Below the pieces are notes generated by a model. That model ran no database searches, had not been told where the DNA came from, and saw only the letters and a program-made list of their open reading frames with translations. Below are positions 18,833-26,873 of a DNA stretch of 58,003 nucleotides, piece by piece (positions within the stretch are counted from its first letter, which is position 1; the number at the start of each line of letters is the position of its first letter). Location of the stretch: NCBI GenBank assembly GCA_910589265.1, contig CAJUTQ010000060.1, positions 1-58,003 on the forward strand, in the 5' to 3' direction. Made by a program: the position numbers and the translations under genes. Source of the stretch: an uncultured Lachnospiraceae bacterium. Lineage in GTDB: Bacteria; Bacillota; Clostridia; Lachnospirales; Lachnospiraceae.

Positions 18833-19807
18833 ATGTCTGAGACAATCGTAGAAGTGAAAGATTTATGTCAATTTTTTCCTGTAAGAAGCAGTATTGGCAA
18901 AAAAGGATATATTCATGCTGTTGATCATGTTTCTCTAAAACTTATGTCAGGAGAAACCTTTGGATTAGTTGGAGAAAGCGGTTGTGGAAAATCTACGTTG
19001 GGCCGTACTATTTTGAGACTTTATCGTCCTACCTCAGGTAAAATATTTTATAACGGAAATGATATTACAAATGCCAATATGAAAACATATCGAAGAAAAA
19101 TGCAAATGATTTTTCAGGATCCTTCAGCATCATTGAATCCTCGAATGACAATTGGGCAAATTATAGAAGAGCCTTTGAAAAATTATCATTTGTTTTCTGA
19201 ACCTATGAAACGAAAGGAACGAGTTTTTGAATTGCTCAATCAAGTAGGGTTGAATAAGGATCAAATAGATAGATATCCTCATGAATTTTCTGGGGGACAG
19301 CAGCAGAGAGTAGGAATTGCCAGAACTCTTGCCGTAGAACCAGAATTTATTGTGTGTGATGAGCCTATTTCTGCTCTGGATGTATCCATCCAGAGCCAAA
19401 TTATTAATATGCTAGAAGAGATGCAAGAAAAGAGGAATCTAACTTATTTATTTATTGCTCATGATATTAGTGTTGTGCGACATATTTCCCATTATATAGG
19501 AGTTATGTTTTTAGGACAGATAGTAGAAATGGCCAAAAGTAATGAGCTAGTAAAAAACCCTTTACATCCCTATACCCAGATACTTATGTCTTCAGTTCCC
19601 ATTCCAGATCCAGATTTGGCCAAAAACAAAAAAAGGATTATATTAGATGGAGAACTGCCAAGCCCTATTGATCCATCTCCTGGATGCCGTTTTGTTACTC
19701 GCTGTCCTTATGTTAAAGAATGTAATGGAAGATGTAAGGAAGAGACACCGGAATTAAGGGAGATAACATCAGGCCATTTTGTGGCCTGTTTTAAATGTCA
19801 AGAGTAA
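18833..19807 (+). CDS. Peptide ABC transporter ATPase, DppF-type
   Basis: A 324-residue second ATPase of the pair. Walker A GESGCGKST, Q-loop FQDPSASLNPRMT, signature FSGGQQQRVGIART, Walker B FIVCDEPISALD, switch His IAHD, then the C-terminal extension with SPGCRFVTRCPYVKEC and a further Cys-rich tail. It forms the heterodimeric motor with the DppD-type protein. Ribosome binding site AGGAGGGG lies 7 bp before ATG 18833. All residues needed for ATP hydrolysis are present. Confidence 0.93.
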   Translation: MSETIVEVKDLCQFFPVRSSIGKKGYIHAVDHVSLKLMSGETFGLVGESGCGKSTLGRTILRLYRPTSGKIFYNGNDITNANMKTYRRKMQMIFQDPSASLNPRMTIGQIIEEPLKNYHLFSEPMKRKERVFELLNQVGLNKDQIDRYPHEFSGGQQQRVGIARTLAVEPEFIVCDEPISALDVSIQSQIINMLEEMQEKRNLTYLFIAHDISVVRHISHYIGVMFLGQIVEMAKSNELVKNPLHPYTQILMSSVPIPDPDLAKNKKRIILDGELPSPIDPSPGCRFVTRCPYVKECNGRCKEETPELREITSGHFVACFKCQE

Positions 19808-19823
19808 GAAAAGAGGGTTTGCA

Positions 19824-20492
19824 ATGAGAGAATTAAAAATTGCTGTTCCAGAAACAGGAAAAAATGCAGTGAATTATTTGAATGTTTTGAGATATTTACA
19901 AGCAGAGCCAGTAAATATCTTTGAAGGATGTAATATCACTGATTTTGATGGATTACTTCTTCCAGGAGGAGGAGATATTCACCCGATGCTTTATGGACAG
20001 GACATAGACGGCAGTACAGAAATTAATGAGGAGTTGGATCAAAAACAGTTAAAAGTATTGGACTGTTTTGTCAAAGAAAAAAAACCAATATTAGGAATTT
20101 GTAGGGGACATCAGTTAATTAATGTATATTTTAAGGGAGATTTAATACAAGATATTAAAACGGCGAATCAGCACAAACGGGAAAACGATATAGATAAAGT
20201 ACATAATACTCTTGTCAAACCATGTTCTTGGCTAGAAGAAATTTATGGGAGCGCTCATATAATGACAAATAGTGCCCACCATCAAGCAGTAGGACATATA
20301 GGAACAGGTTTGAAGGCAGTTCAGCACACAAAAGATGGGATAATAGAGGCTATGGAACATGAAACATTACCAATATGGACTGTACAATGGCATCCAGAAA
20401 GGATGTGCTTTGCCTACAAGAGAGGAGATACAGCAGATGGAAGTGAGATATTACGTTATTTTTTGAAAAAATGTAGTATGTCCTCCTTTTAA
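19824..20492 (+). CDS. Class I glutamine-amidotransferase-like peptidase (C26, PuuD-like)
   Basis: A 222-residue protein of the peptidase C26 group, whose members hydrolyse gamma-glutamyl bonds (for example gamma-glutamyl-GABA). The nucleophile elbow is GICRGHQLIN with Cys93; the catalytic His is in VQWHPERM; the LLPGGGDIHPMLYG loop is typical. Ribosome binding site AGAGGG precedes ATG 19824; starts further upstream run into the previous gene. Co-transcribed with the peptide importer, so it probably processes an imported gamma-glutamyl compound or peptide. Exact substrate unknown. Confidence 0.88.
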   Translation: MRELKIAVPETGKNAVNYLNVLRYLQAEPVNIFEGCNITDFDGLLLPGGGDIHPMLYGQDIDGSTEINEELDQKQLKVLDCFVKEKKPILGICRGHQLINVYFKGDLIQDIKTANQHKRENDIDKVHNTLVKPCSWLEEIYGSAHIMTNSAHHQAVGHIGTGLKAVQHTKDGIIEAMEHETLPIWTVQWHPERMCFAYKRGDTADGSEILRYFLKKCSMSSF

Positions 20493-20674
20493 TTTTATTC
20501 TTCATGCCAAAAGGCTATCCATTTTCTCTTATAAAAATAAAAAAAATAAACATTGTTTTTATGGGGAAGAAAGATTTATAATTAGTTATAAGGATGACAG
20601 GTTTTTAAAGGAAATCCTGTTCAATGCCTTATTTAATTAAGAAAAAAGCCATATATGAACATAAAAAGTTTGAG

Positions 20675-20713
20675 CAACAATGTCTGAATTTTTTAAGATT
20701 CAGACACTCGTTG
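20675..20713. promoter_or_regulatory. Strong inverted repeat upstream of the Crp/Fnr gene
   Basis: A 9-bp stem TGTCTGAAT/ATTCAGACA with outer CAAC/GTTG pairs gives a symmetric element 24 bp before the Crp/Fnr start codon. It is not followed by a T-run, so it is less like a terminator than an operator or an RNA leader element. Role unknown. Confidence 0.45.
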
Positions 20714-20736
20714 TGCCTTGGTATGGAGGATAAAAA

Positions 20737-21414
20737 ATGAACAGAAAAATCGTAGAACAAAATCAATTGTTTGCCGGTATTTCAGGAGAAGAAATAGATA
20801 GAATGTTAACTTGTTCTAAGTCAAAGTTTAAGCAATACAACAAAGGAGTCACGATTTTTAAGCAGGAAGAGGAACCTCAGAATTTGTTTGTTTTATTAAA
20901 GGGAAGAGTAGCTATTGTTAAGCATCTGGCATCTGGAAGAAAATATATATTATATGAAGTGGAAGAAAATAGTGTATTTGGAGAACATTATTTTTTTGGG
21001 AAGAATGAAAAATATTTTTATGATGCAGAAACATGCACGAAAGTTGACATGTTGGAAATACCTTGGGAATTTTTTTACTGCTTTTGTGATGAAGCTTGCC
21101 ACCATCATAAACAAATAATAAAAAATATGTTGGAGATTTTGTCTAAAAAAGAGTTTCTAGCATTAAAAAAGTTAAATATTGTAAATTCAACATCCTTAAA
21201 GGAGAGATTATGTATTTGGCTTGCAGGAGAAGCAGATAAAAGCAATATTGTAAGGTTAAAAATGAAAAGAGAAGCACTTGCAGATTTTTTAGGAGTGGCC
21301 AGGCCTTCCTTATCAAGAACTTTAATGAAACTTCAAGCAGAAGGCTTGATTGAAGTACATCGAAAGGAAATTAAAATAATTGATAGAAAAAAACTTGAAC
21401 TCTTTTGTGAATAA
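20737..21414 (+). CDS. Crp/Fnr-family transcriptional regulator
   Basis: A 225-residue protein: an N-terminal cyclic-nucleotide-binding-type beta-barrel (FKQEEEPQNLFVLLKGRVAI, ENSVFGEHYFFG), a long dimerisation helix (about 120-145) and a C-terminal HTH_Crp domain (MKREALADFLGVARPSLSRT, LMKLQAEGLIEV). There is no N-terminal Cys cluster, so it is not an iron-sulfur Fnr; a heme, 2-oxo acid, nucleotide or redox ligand is possible. It is followed by a palindrome of the Crp/Fnr half-site type and the acyl-CoA dehydrogenase/rubredoxin gene, which it probably regulates. Confidence 0.9.
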   Translation: MNRKIVEQNQLFAGISGEEIDRMLTCSKSKFKQYNKGVTIFKQEEEPQNLFVLLKGRVAIVKHLASGRKYILYEVEENSVFGEHYFFGKNEKYFYDAETCTKVDMLEIPWEFFYCFCDEACHHHKQIIKNMLEILSKKEFLALKKLNIVNSTSLKERLCIWLAGEADKSNIVRLKMKREALADFLGVARPSLSRTLMKLQAEGLIEVHRKEIKIIDRKKLELFCE

Positions 21415-21419
21415 ATGTA

Positions 21420-21445
21420 AAGTATGTAACTATAGTTACATACTT
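21420..21445. promoter_or_regulatory. Perfect 26-bp palindrome, candidate Crp/Fnr-type operator
   Basis: The core TGTAACTATAGTTACA lies inside a 26-bp perfect palindrome. Its centre (21432/21433) sits about 40-41 bp before the start point expected from the TATAAT at 21461-21466, which is where class II Crp/Fnr activators bind. GTAAC...GTTAC half-sites resemble those described for HcpR-type Crp/Fnr proteins in Clostridia (from memory). Alternative: with the T-rich stretch that follows, it could terminate the regulator transcript. Confidence 0.6.
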
Positions 21446-21466
21446 ATTTTTATTTTGTTGTATAAT
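21436..21466 (+). promoter_or_regulatory. Candidate promoter for the acyl-CoA dehydrogenase operon
   Basis: TATAAT (21461-21466) is a perfect -10. The best -35 is TTACAT (21436-21441) at 19 bp, a weak hexamer and long spacer that overlaps the palindrome, as expected for an activator-dependent promoter. Confidence 0.5.
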
Positions 21467-21539
21467 ATGTATAGACAAAAAATATTATCCGTTTTTTTTT
21501 GAGCAAAATATGATATACAATTAGGAAGGAGGCAAAAAT

Positions 21540-23465
21540 ATGTTTTACAAGACATCACAGGAACATGAAGAACTACGTGCCGAAATAAGGGAATGGGTGG
21601 AAAGAGAAATTAAGCCCATTGCGTTCATGTTAGACAAAAACAATGAATTTCCCAGAGAGCAAATCAAAGATTTTGGCAAGAGAGGGTTTTTAGGACTTCC
21701 GTATCCTGTAGAGTATGGCGGAATGGGAAAAGATATTTTAAGTTATGCCATTGGAGTAGAGGAATTGTCCCGTGTAGATGGAGGAACGGGCGTTATCTTA
21801 TCTGCTCATGTTTCATTGGGTACCTTCCCTATCTTTGCCTTTGGTAATGAAGAACAAAAAAAGAAATATTTAGTACCTTTAGCAAAGGGTGAAAAGTTGG
21901 GAGCTTTTGGTCTTACAGAACCTAATGCTGGATCTGATGCAGGAGGTACAGAAACCACCGCTGAGCTAGTAGGAGATCATTACATATTAAATGGTGAAAA
22001 AATATTTATTACAAATGGAGGAGAAGCAGAAACTTATGTTGTTTTCGCTGTAACAACTCCTGGAATAGGAACAAAAGGAATTAGTGCTTTTATTGTTGAG
22101 AAAGGCTGGGATGGATTTACTTTTGGAGATCATTATGACAAATTGGGTATTCGCTCCTCAGCAACCGCTCAATTATTGTTTAATAATGTAAAAGTTCCAA
22201 AGGAAAATCTTCTTGGAAAAGAAGGCCAAGGATTTAAAATTGCTATGGCTACTCTTGACGGAGGACGTATTGGTATAGCTGCTCAGGCTTTGGGAATTGC
22301 TCAAGGAGCATATGAAGCAGCTGTTGAATATGCCAAAGATAGAGAGCAATTTAATGCTCCTATTGCTGCTTTACAGGCAATACAATTTAAAATTGCTGAA
22401 ATGGCAACAAAGATCCGGGCGGCAAGATTTTTAGTATATAGTGCTGCAGAGTTAAAAGAACATCACGAACCATATGGTATGGAAGCAGCAATGGCTAAAA
22501 AATATGCATCAGATATTTGTTTAGAAGTTGTAAATGACGCATTGCAGATATTTGGTGGAAATGGATATCTAAAAGGAATGGAAGTTGAGCGGGCATACCG
22601 TGATGCGAAGATTTGTACAATTTATGAAGGAACAAATGAAATCCAGAACGTAGTTATTTCTTCTTATATTTTAGGAAAGGCAGCAAAGACTGCGGGGGTG
22701 CCAATAAGAGGAAAAAAGAAATCCGCAGTTACAGGTCCTCGCAAAAAGATGATATTAAACGAGGGAAGCGCAGAAGATCGTGTAAATCAACTCGTAGAAT
22801 GTTTAAAGGTGGATGGACATGATTTCACAGTAGGAATTGACATTAATACACCTATTATTGAAGCAGAAAGAGTAGTAAGTGCAGGAAAAGGAATCGGCAG
22901 CAAAGAAAATATGAAGCTGGTTACCGATTTGGCAGGAGCAGCAGGAGCAGCGCTTGGATCTTCCAGACCTGTGGCAGAGCAGCTTATGTATGTACCTTTG
23001 AATCGTTATGTTGGTATGAGTGGACAGAAATTTACTGGAAACTTATATATTGCCTGTGGTATTTCTGGTGCTGTTCAACATTTGAAAGGTATTAAAGATG
23101 CAGCTACTATTGTAGCTATTAACACAAATGCAAATGCTCCTATATTTAAAAATGCAGATTATGGAATTGTAGGAGATCTTAATGAGATTCTTCCACTTCT
23201 TACAAAAGCTTTAGATGATGGTAATCCTAAGAAACCAGCACCTCCAATGGTAAAAATGAAACGTGCTGTCGTTGAAGAGCCTAATCCAGCCCCAGTTGGA
23301 AGATATGTATGTCTGGGATGTGGATATGAGTATATACCTGAAAATGGAGATGAAGATGCAGAAATTGCACCAGGAACAAAATACAGCGAACTGCCAGAAG
23401 AGTGGATCTGTCCAGAATGTGGTGAAGAAAAGGCAAACTTTATCCCATCTTCAAAAGAAGTTTAA
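21540..23465 (+). CDS. Acyl-CoA dehydrogenase / EtfA C-terminal domain / rubredoxin fusion
   Basis: A 641-residue three-part protein. Residues 1-380 are a short-chain acyl-CoA dehydrogenase: AFGLTEPNAGSDAGG, the substrate-loop region, and IYEGTNEIQN carrying the catalytic base Glu363. Residues about 430-570 match the FAD-binding C-terminal domain of EtfA (SAGKGIGSKENMKLVTDLAG, LYIACGISGAVQH, IVAINTNANAPIF, ADYGIVGDL). Residues 587-635 are a rubredoxin with Cys591, 594, 624, 627. There is no EtfB, so classical electron bifurcation is unlikely. Electrons would go from acyl-CoA through built-in FAD to rubredoxin. Ribosome binding site AGGAGG precedes ATG. It is followed after 16 bp by the flavodiiron gene, its likely electron acceptor. 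Confidence 0.93.
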   Translation: MFYKTSQEHEELRAEIREWVEREIKPIAFMLDKNNEFPREQIKDFGKRGFLGLPYPVEYGGMGKDILSYAIGVEELSRVDGGTGVILSAHVSLGTFPIFAFGNEEQKKKYLVPLAKGEKLGAFGLTEPNAGSDAGGTETTAELVGDHYILNGEKIFITNGGEAETYVVFAVTTPGIGTKGISAFIVEKGWDGFTFGDHYDKLGIRSSATAQLLFNNVKVPKENLLGKEGQGFKIAMATLDGGRIGIAAQALGIAQGAYEAAVEYAKDREQFNAPIAALQAIQFKIAEMATKIRAARFLVYSAAELKEHHEPYGMEAAMAKKYASDICLEVVNDALQIFGGNGYLKGMEVERAYRDAKICTIYEGTNEIQNVVISSYILGKAAKTAGVPIRGKKKSAVTGPRKKMILNEGSAEDRVNQLVECLKVDGHDFTVGIDINTPIIEAERVVSAGKGIGSKENMKLVTDLAGAAGAALGSSRPVAEQLMYVPLNRYVGMSGQKFTGNLYIACGISGAVQHLKGIKDAATIVAINTNANAPIFKNADYGIVGDLNEILPLLTKALDDGNPKKPAPPMVKMKRAVVEEPNPAPVGRYVCLGCGYEYIPENGDEDAEIAPGTKYSELPEEWICPECGEEKANFIPSSKEV

Positions 23466-23481
23466 ATAGGAGGAATAAAAT

Positions 23482-24693
23482 ATGAGTGGCGTTAGAAAAG
23501 TAACTGAAGATTTATATTGGGTTGGCGTAAATGATAAACGCCTCCACCTGTTTGAAAATATACATCCTATTCCAAGAGGTGTATCTTACAATTCTTATTT
23601 ATTAATGGATAAGAAAAGAGTTTTATTTGATACAGTTGACTGGTCAGGATGCAGAGAGTTTTTAAGAAACATAGAAGAAGTTTTGGATGGAAAAGATTTA
23701 GATTATTTAGTTATTAATCATATGGAGCCTGATCATGCTGCATGTATGGAAGAAGTGCTTATCCGCTATCCAAACTGTAAAATAATCAGTAATGAAAAAT
23801 CCTTTATGTTTATGCACCAGTTTGGTTTCCATATCGAAGGTAGAAAAGAAGAAGTAAAAGAAGGAGATACAAAGAGTTTTGGAAATCATACAGTAACATT
23901 TGTAGCAGCTCCTATGGTTCACTGGCCAGAAGCAATGGTAACCTTTGATACAACAAATGGAGTTTTATTCTCAGCAGATGCATTTGGTACATTTGGTTCT
24001 TTAGATGGAAAACTATTTGCAGATGAAGTTAATTTTGATAGAGATTGGATTGATGATGCTAGAAGATACTTCTGTAATATCGTAGGAAAATATGGTCCCT
24101 TTGTTCAATATCTTCTGAAGAAAGCATCAGATGTGCCTATTAAGATGTTCTGTCCACTTCATGGTCCTGTATGGCGTAATGATTTGGGATATTATATTGA
24201 TAAACATGATAAATGGAGTAATTATGTGCCAGAAGAAAAAGGTGTACTCATTGTATATGCTTCTATGTATGGAAATACAGAGTCAGCTGCACAATCTTTG
24301 GCAACTACTCTTTGCGAAAAGGGTATGACGAATGTAGCAGTTTATGATGTATCCAATACACATGTATCTTATTTGGTATCAGAGGCATTTAAATATAGTC
24401 ATATTGTACTTGCATCTGTAACATATAATTTACAAATTTATCCTGTTATGTATGATTTCCTTCACCATCTGAAAGTTTTGAACTTCCAGAAGAGAACTTT
24501 TGGAATTATTGAAAATGGTACATGGGCAATTAAATCAGGAACATTAATGAAAGAATTTATTGATGAAGAACTGAAGGAGTGTCTCGTTTTAGGAGCACAG
24601 GTTTCTGTAAATTCTGCTGCGGATGAGACGAACAGGCCTGAATTCGATTCACTTGCTGATTCGTTAATTAAGTCTATTGAGAAACAACAATAA
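23482..24693 (+). CDS. fprA: Flavodiiron protein (A-type, FprA family)
   Basis: A 403-residue protein with an N-terminal metallo-beta-lactamase-like diiron domain and C-terminal flavodoxin. Iron ligands are visible: H80-x-E82-x-D84-H85 in NHMEPDHAACMEE, His in MVHWPEAM, Asp in FSADAFGTFG and His in CPLHGPVW. FMN phosphate-binding loop VYASMYGNTESAA begins about residue 260. There is no fused rubredoxin, so it needs an external one, which the upstream fusion protein supplies. Family members reduce O2 to water and/or NO to N2O in the cytoplasm of anaerobes. Ribosome binding site AGGAGG. The gene ends at a strong terminator. Confidence 0.95.
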   Translation: MSGVRKVTEDLYWVGVNDKRLHLFENIHPIPRGVSYNSYLLMDKKRVLFDTVDWSGCREFLRNIEEVLDGKDLDYLVINHMEPDHAACMEEVLIRYPNCKIISNEKSFMFMHQFGFHIEGRKEEVKEGDTKSFGNHTVTFVAAPMVHWPEAMVTFDTTNGVLFSADAFGTFGSLDGKLFADEVNFDRDWIDDARRYFCNIVGKYGPFVQYLLKKASDVPIKMFCPLHGPVWRNDLGYYIDKHDKWSNYVPEEKGVLIVYASMYGNTESAAQSLATTLCEKGMTNVAVYDVSNTHVSYLVSEAFKYSHIVLASVTYNLQIYPVMYDFLHHLKVLNFQKRTFGIIENGTWAIKSGTLMKEFIDEELKECLVLGAQVSVNSAADETNRPEFDSLADSLIKSIEKQQ

Positions 24694-24698
24694 AAACA

Positions 24699-24735
24699 AA
24701 AACGGCTTCAGTTTTTCTGAAGCCGTTTTTGTTTA
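24699..24735 (+). terminator. Rho-independent terminator after fprA
   Basis: Stem AAACGGCTTCAG/CTGAAGCCGTTT with a short T loop, followed by TTGTTT. The 12-bp GC-rich stem and T-run make this a strong terminator closing the acyl-CoA dehydrogenase/fprA unit. Confidence 0.92.
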
Positions 24736-24784
24736 ACATAGAAGAAGGAAATAGTGTCTTGTTAAGAAAGGAATAGATAAAAAT

Positions 24785-26125
24785 ATGGATGTGAAACAAA
24801 TATATGAGCAAAAGTTATGCAGTGCAGAAGAGGCTGTAAGTATAGTTAAAAGTGGTGATTGGATAGACTATGGATGGTGTAGTGGACACCCAAGAGTGCT
24901 GGATGAGGCTTTAGCTGCCAGGCATGAAGAACTTCACGATGTAAAAGTAAGAGGCGGGGTATGTCTTTGGAAACCAGCCATCTTCGATGTCCCAAATCCT
25001 GCAGAACATTTTATTTGGAATTCTTGGCATATGAGTGGAGTGGAGAGAAAACATATTGCCACAGGAGCTTGCTTCTATTCACCACTTCGTTATTCAGAGC
25101 TTCCCAAATATTATAGAAATCATATATTAGAAAATGATGTCTTGATGTTTCAAGTAGGGGAGATGGATGAGCATGGATATTTCAATTTTGGTCCTAATCC
25201 TTCCCATTTAGCAGCAGCTATTGAAAAATCAAATAAGATAATAGTTGAAGTAAATAAAAATTTCCCTAAATGTTATGGTGGATTTGAGGAATGTATTCAT
25301 GTATCCCAAGTAGATATGATTGTAGAGGGAAGAAATGACCCAATAGCGGAATTGATTTCTCCTAATGCGTCGGATATTGATTTTCAAGTGGCAAAATTTA
25401 TTGTAGAAGAGATTCCAAATGGAGCATGTATCCAATTAGGTATAGGCGGAATGCCCAATGCTGTAGGAAAAATGATTGCAGGTTCAGATTTAAAAGATCT
25501 TGGAGTTCATACAGAAATGTATGTAGACGCTTTTGTAGAAATGACAGAAAATGGAAGAGTAACAGGCCTGAAAAAGAACATTGACAAAGGCAGACAGGTC
25601 TTTGCTTTTGCGGCAGGCTCAAAGAAATTATATGATTTTATTGACAGAAATCCAAAGGTAATGGCAGCTCCTGTTAATTATACAAACGATATACGTACTT
25701 TAGCATCTATTGACAATTTTATGTCTATCAATAATGCAGTAGAATTTGATTTATTTGGCCAAATAAATGCAGAGAGTTCTGGAACAGCCCATATAAGCGG
25801 TGCAGGTGGTCAGCTAGATTTTGTTCTTGGCGCTTATTTATCAAAAGGTGGAAAAAGTTTTATCTGCTGTTCTTCCACGTTTAAAACAAGAGATGGAGAA
25901 GTAAAATCAAGAATTGTACCTACTTTAAGAGCAGGATCCATTGTGACAGATACTAGGGCCAATACCCAAATATTAGTAACAGAGTTTGGGCGAGTTGAGA
26001 TAAAGGGAATGACCACATGGCAAAGAACAGAAGCTATTATTGGCATTGCTCATCCAGATTTTAGAGATCAACTTATTAAAGATGCAGAAAATATGAAAAT
26101 TTGGAGGCAATCAAATAAAAAATAA
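24785..26125 (+). CDS. Acetyl-CoA hydrolase/transferase family, butyryl-CoA:acetate CoA-transferase-like
   Basis: A 446-residue enzyme, the usual length for butyryl-CoA:acetate and 4-hydroxybutyrate CoA-transferases. The predicted catalytic Glu244 lies in LGVHTEMYVDAF; other family marks are IQLGIGGMPNAVG, FGQINAES and HISGAGGQLDFVLGA. It moves CoA between acids without ATP, for example butyrate plus acetyl-CoA to butyryl-CoA plus acetate. Ribosome binding site AAGAAAGGA. It lies after a terminator but on the same strand as the acyl-CoA dehydrogenase pair. It could load the substrate that the dehydrogenase oxidises. Exact acid preference is not determined. Confidence 0.88.
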   Translation: MDVKQIYEQKLCSAEEAVSIVKSGDWIDYGWCSGHPRVLDEALAARHEELHDVKVRGGVCLWKPAIFDVPNPAEHFIWNSWHMSGVERKHIATGACFYSPLRYSELPKYYRNHILENDVLMFQVGEMDEHGYFNFGPNPSHLAAAIEKSNKIIVEVNKNFPKCYGGFEECIHVSQVDMIVEGRNDPIAELISPNASDIDFQVAKFIVEEIPNGACIQLGIGGMPNAVGKMIAGSDLKDLGVHTEMYVDAFVEMTENGRVTGLKKNIDKGRQVFAFAAGSKKLYDFIDRNPKVMAAPVNYTNDIRTLASIDNFMSINNAVEFDLFGQINAESSGTAHISGAGGQLDFVLGAYLSKGGKSFICCSSTFKTRDGEVKSRIVPTLRAGSIVTDTRANTQILVTEFGRVEIKGMTTWQRTEAIIGIAHPDFRDQLIKDAENMKIWRQSNKK

Positions 26126-26323
26126 AAATGTATATTATGTATACATCATATATTTATGAACTATATTTAAAAGAAAAGGTATTTATTATTTGACTTAAAT
26201 TTACAAAATAAACAAAAAAATACCTGTGCTTTTCATATGAAAATAGTATACTTCCATTGGCAGACGAATATAATAATAAAGATAATATAAGTCAAAATAA
26301 GGTCAATACAAGGAGGTAATTTT

Positions 26324-26824
26324 ATGAAAAGAATTTTTTGCTCTTTATTAACACTTGCTTGTCTTTTATTACCTACGGCTGTTTTTGCAGAAGAAACAGA
26401 AACTACTACTTTAGGAATTGCATCAATTGCAGCGGATAATGAGGTTGCAGCAGATGGATCTTACATTTCCACTTATGGATTATTTGTAAATTATATGGAG
26501 GATGCAAAGATTAAGATTGATAGTATCACACGGGATACAGGAGGCAACTATATTGTAAATTATAGTATTTATGATGGATATGGGACAAAAATTACGGATG
26601 TAATTTCTGGAACAACTTCTGTTATTACTTCACGAAATGGTAGATTTACAGAAAATCAAATTCTTGCTATTCAGCAAAAAGGGATTAGAGTCTATGGAGC
26701 AGATGGAAAGCTTATAAGCATTGAGAAAATACAAAATGGAGCAGATGGATACGCTTATACTTTAGATGGACAATACCTTGGCTATTTTAGCTCATTGACT
26801 CCAGGAAAAGCAATTGTAAAATAG
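26324..26824 (+). CDS. Secreted protein of unknown function
   Basis: A 166-residue protein with a clean signal peptide (MKRIFCSLLTLACLLLPTAV then FA/EE, cleavage near residue 22). The mature part is acidic and beta-rich with YGLFVNYMEDAKIKIDSI, NYSIYDGYGTKIT and repeated short strands, and no Cys. No named domain. Ribosome binding site AGGAGG is 7 bp from ATG and the gene has its own terminator, so it is a monocistronic exported protein. Confidence 0.7.
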   Translation: MKRIFCSLLTLACLLLPTAVFAEETETTTLGIASIAADNEVAADGSYISTYGLFVNYMEDAKIKIDSITRDTGGNYIVNYSIYDGYGTKITDVISGTTSVITSRNGRFTENQILAIQQKGIRVYGADGKLISIEKIQNGADGYAYTLDGQYLGYFSSLTPGKAIVK

Positions 26825-26837
26825 AATATTATAGTAT

Positions 26838-26873
26838 AAAAAGGGGTTCCATAATAGAAGGACCCCTTTTTTA
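26838..26873. terminator. Bidirectional terminator
   Basis: AAAAAGGGGTTCC pairs with GGACCCCTTTTTT around a 9-base loop (one bulged T). It has A-run and T-run on the two sides, so it can end both the secreted-protein gene (plus) and the kinase-like gene (minus), which converge here. Confidence 0.85.

Noticed and set aside
21540..23465. Electron-bifurcating butyryl-CoA dehydrogenase/Etf complex
   Set aside because: No EtfB and no EtfA N-terminal domain are encoded here, and the chain ends in rubredoxin, so the bifurcating flavin site is missing.
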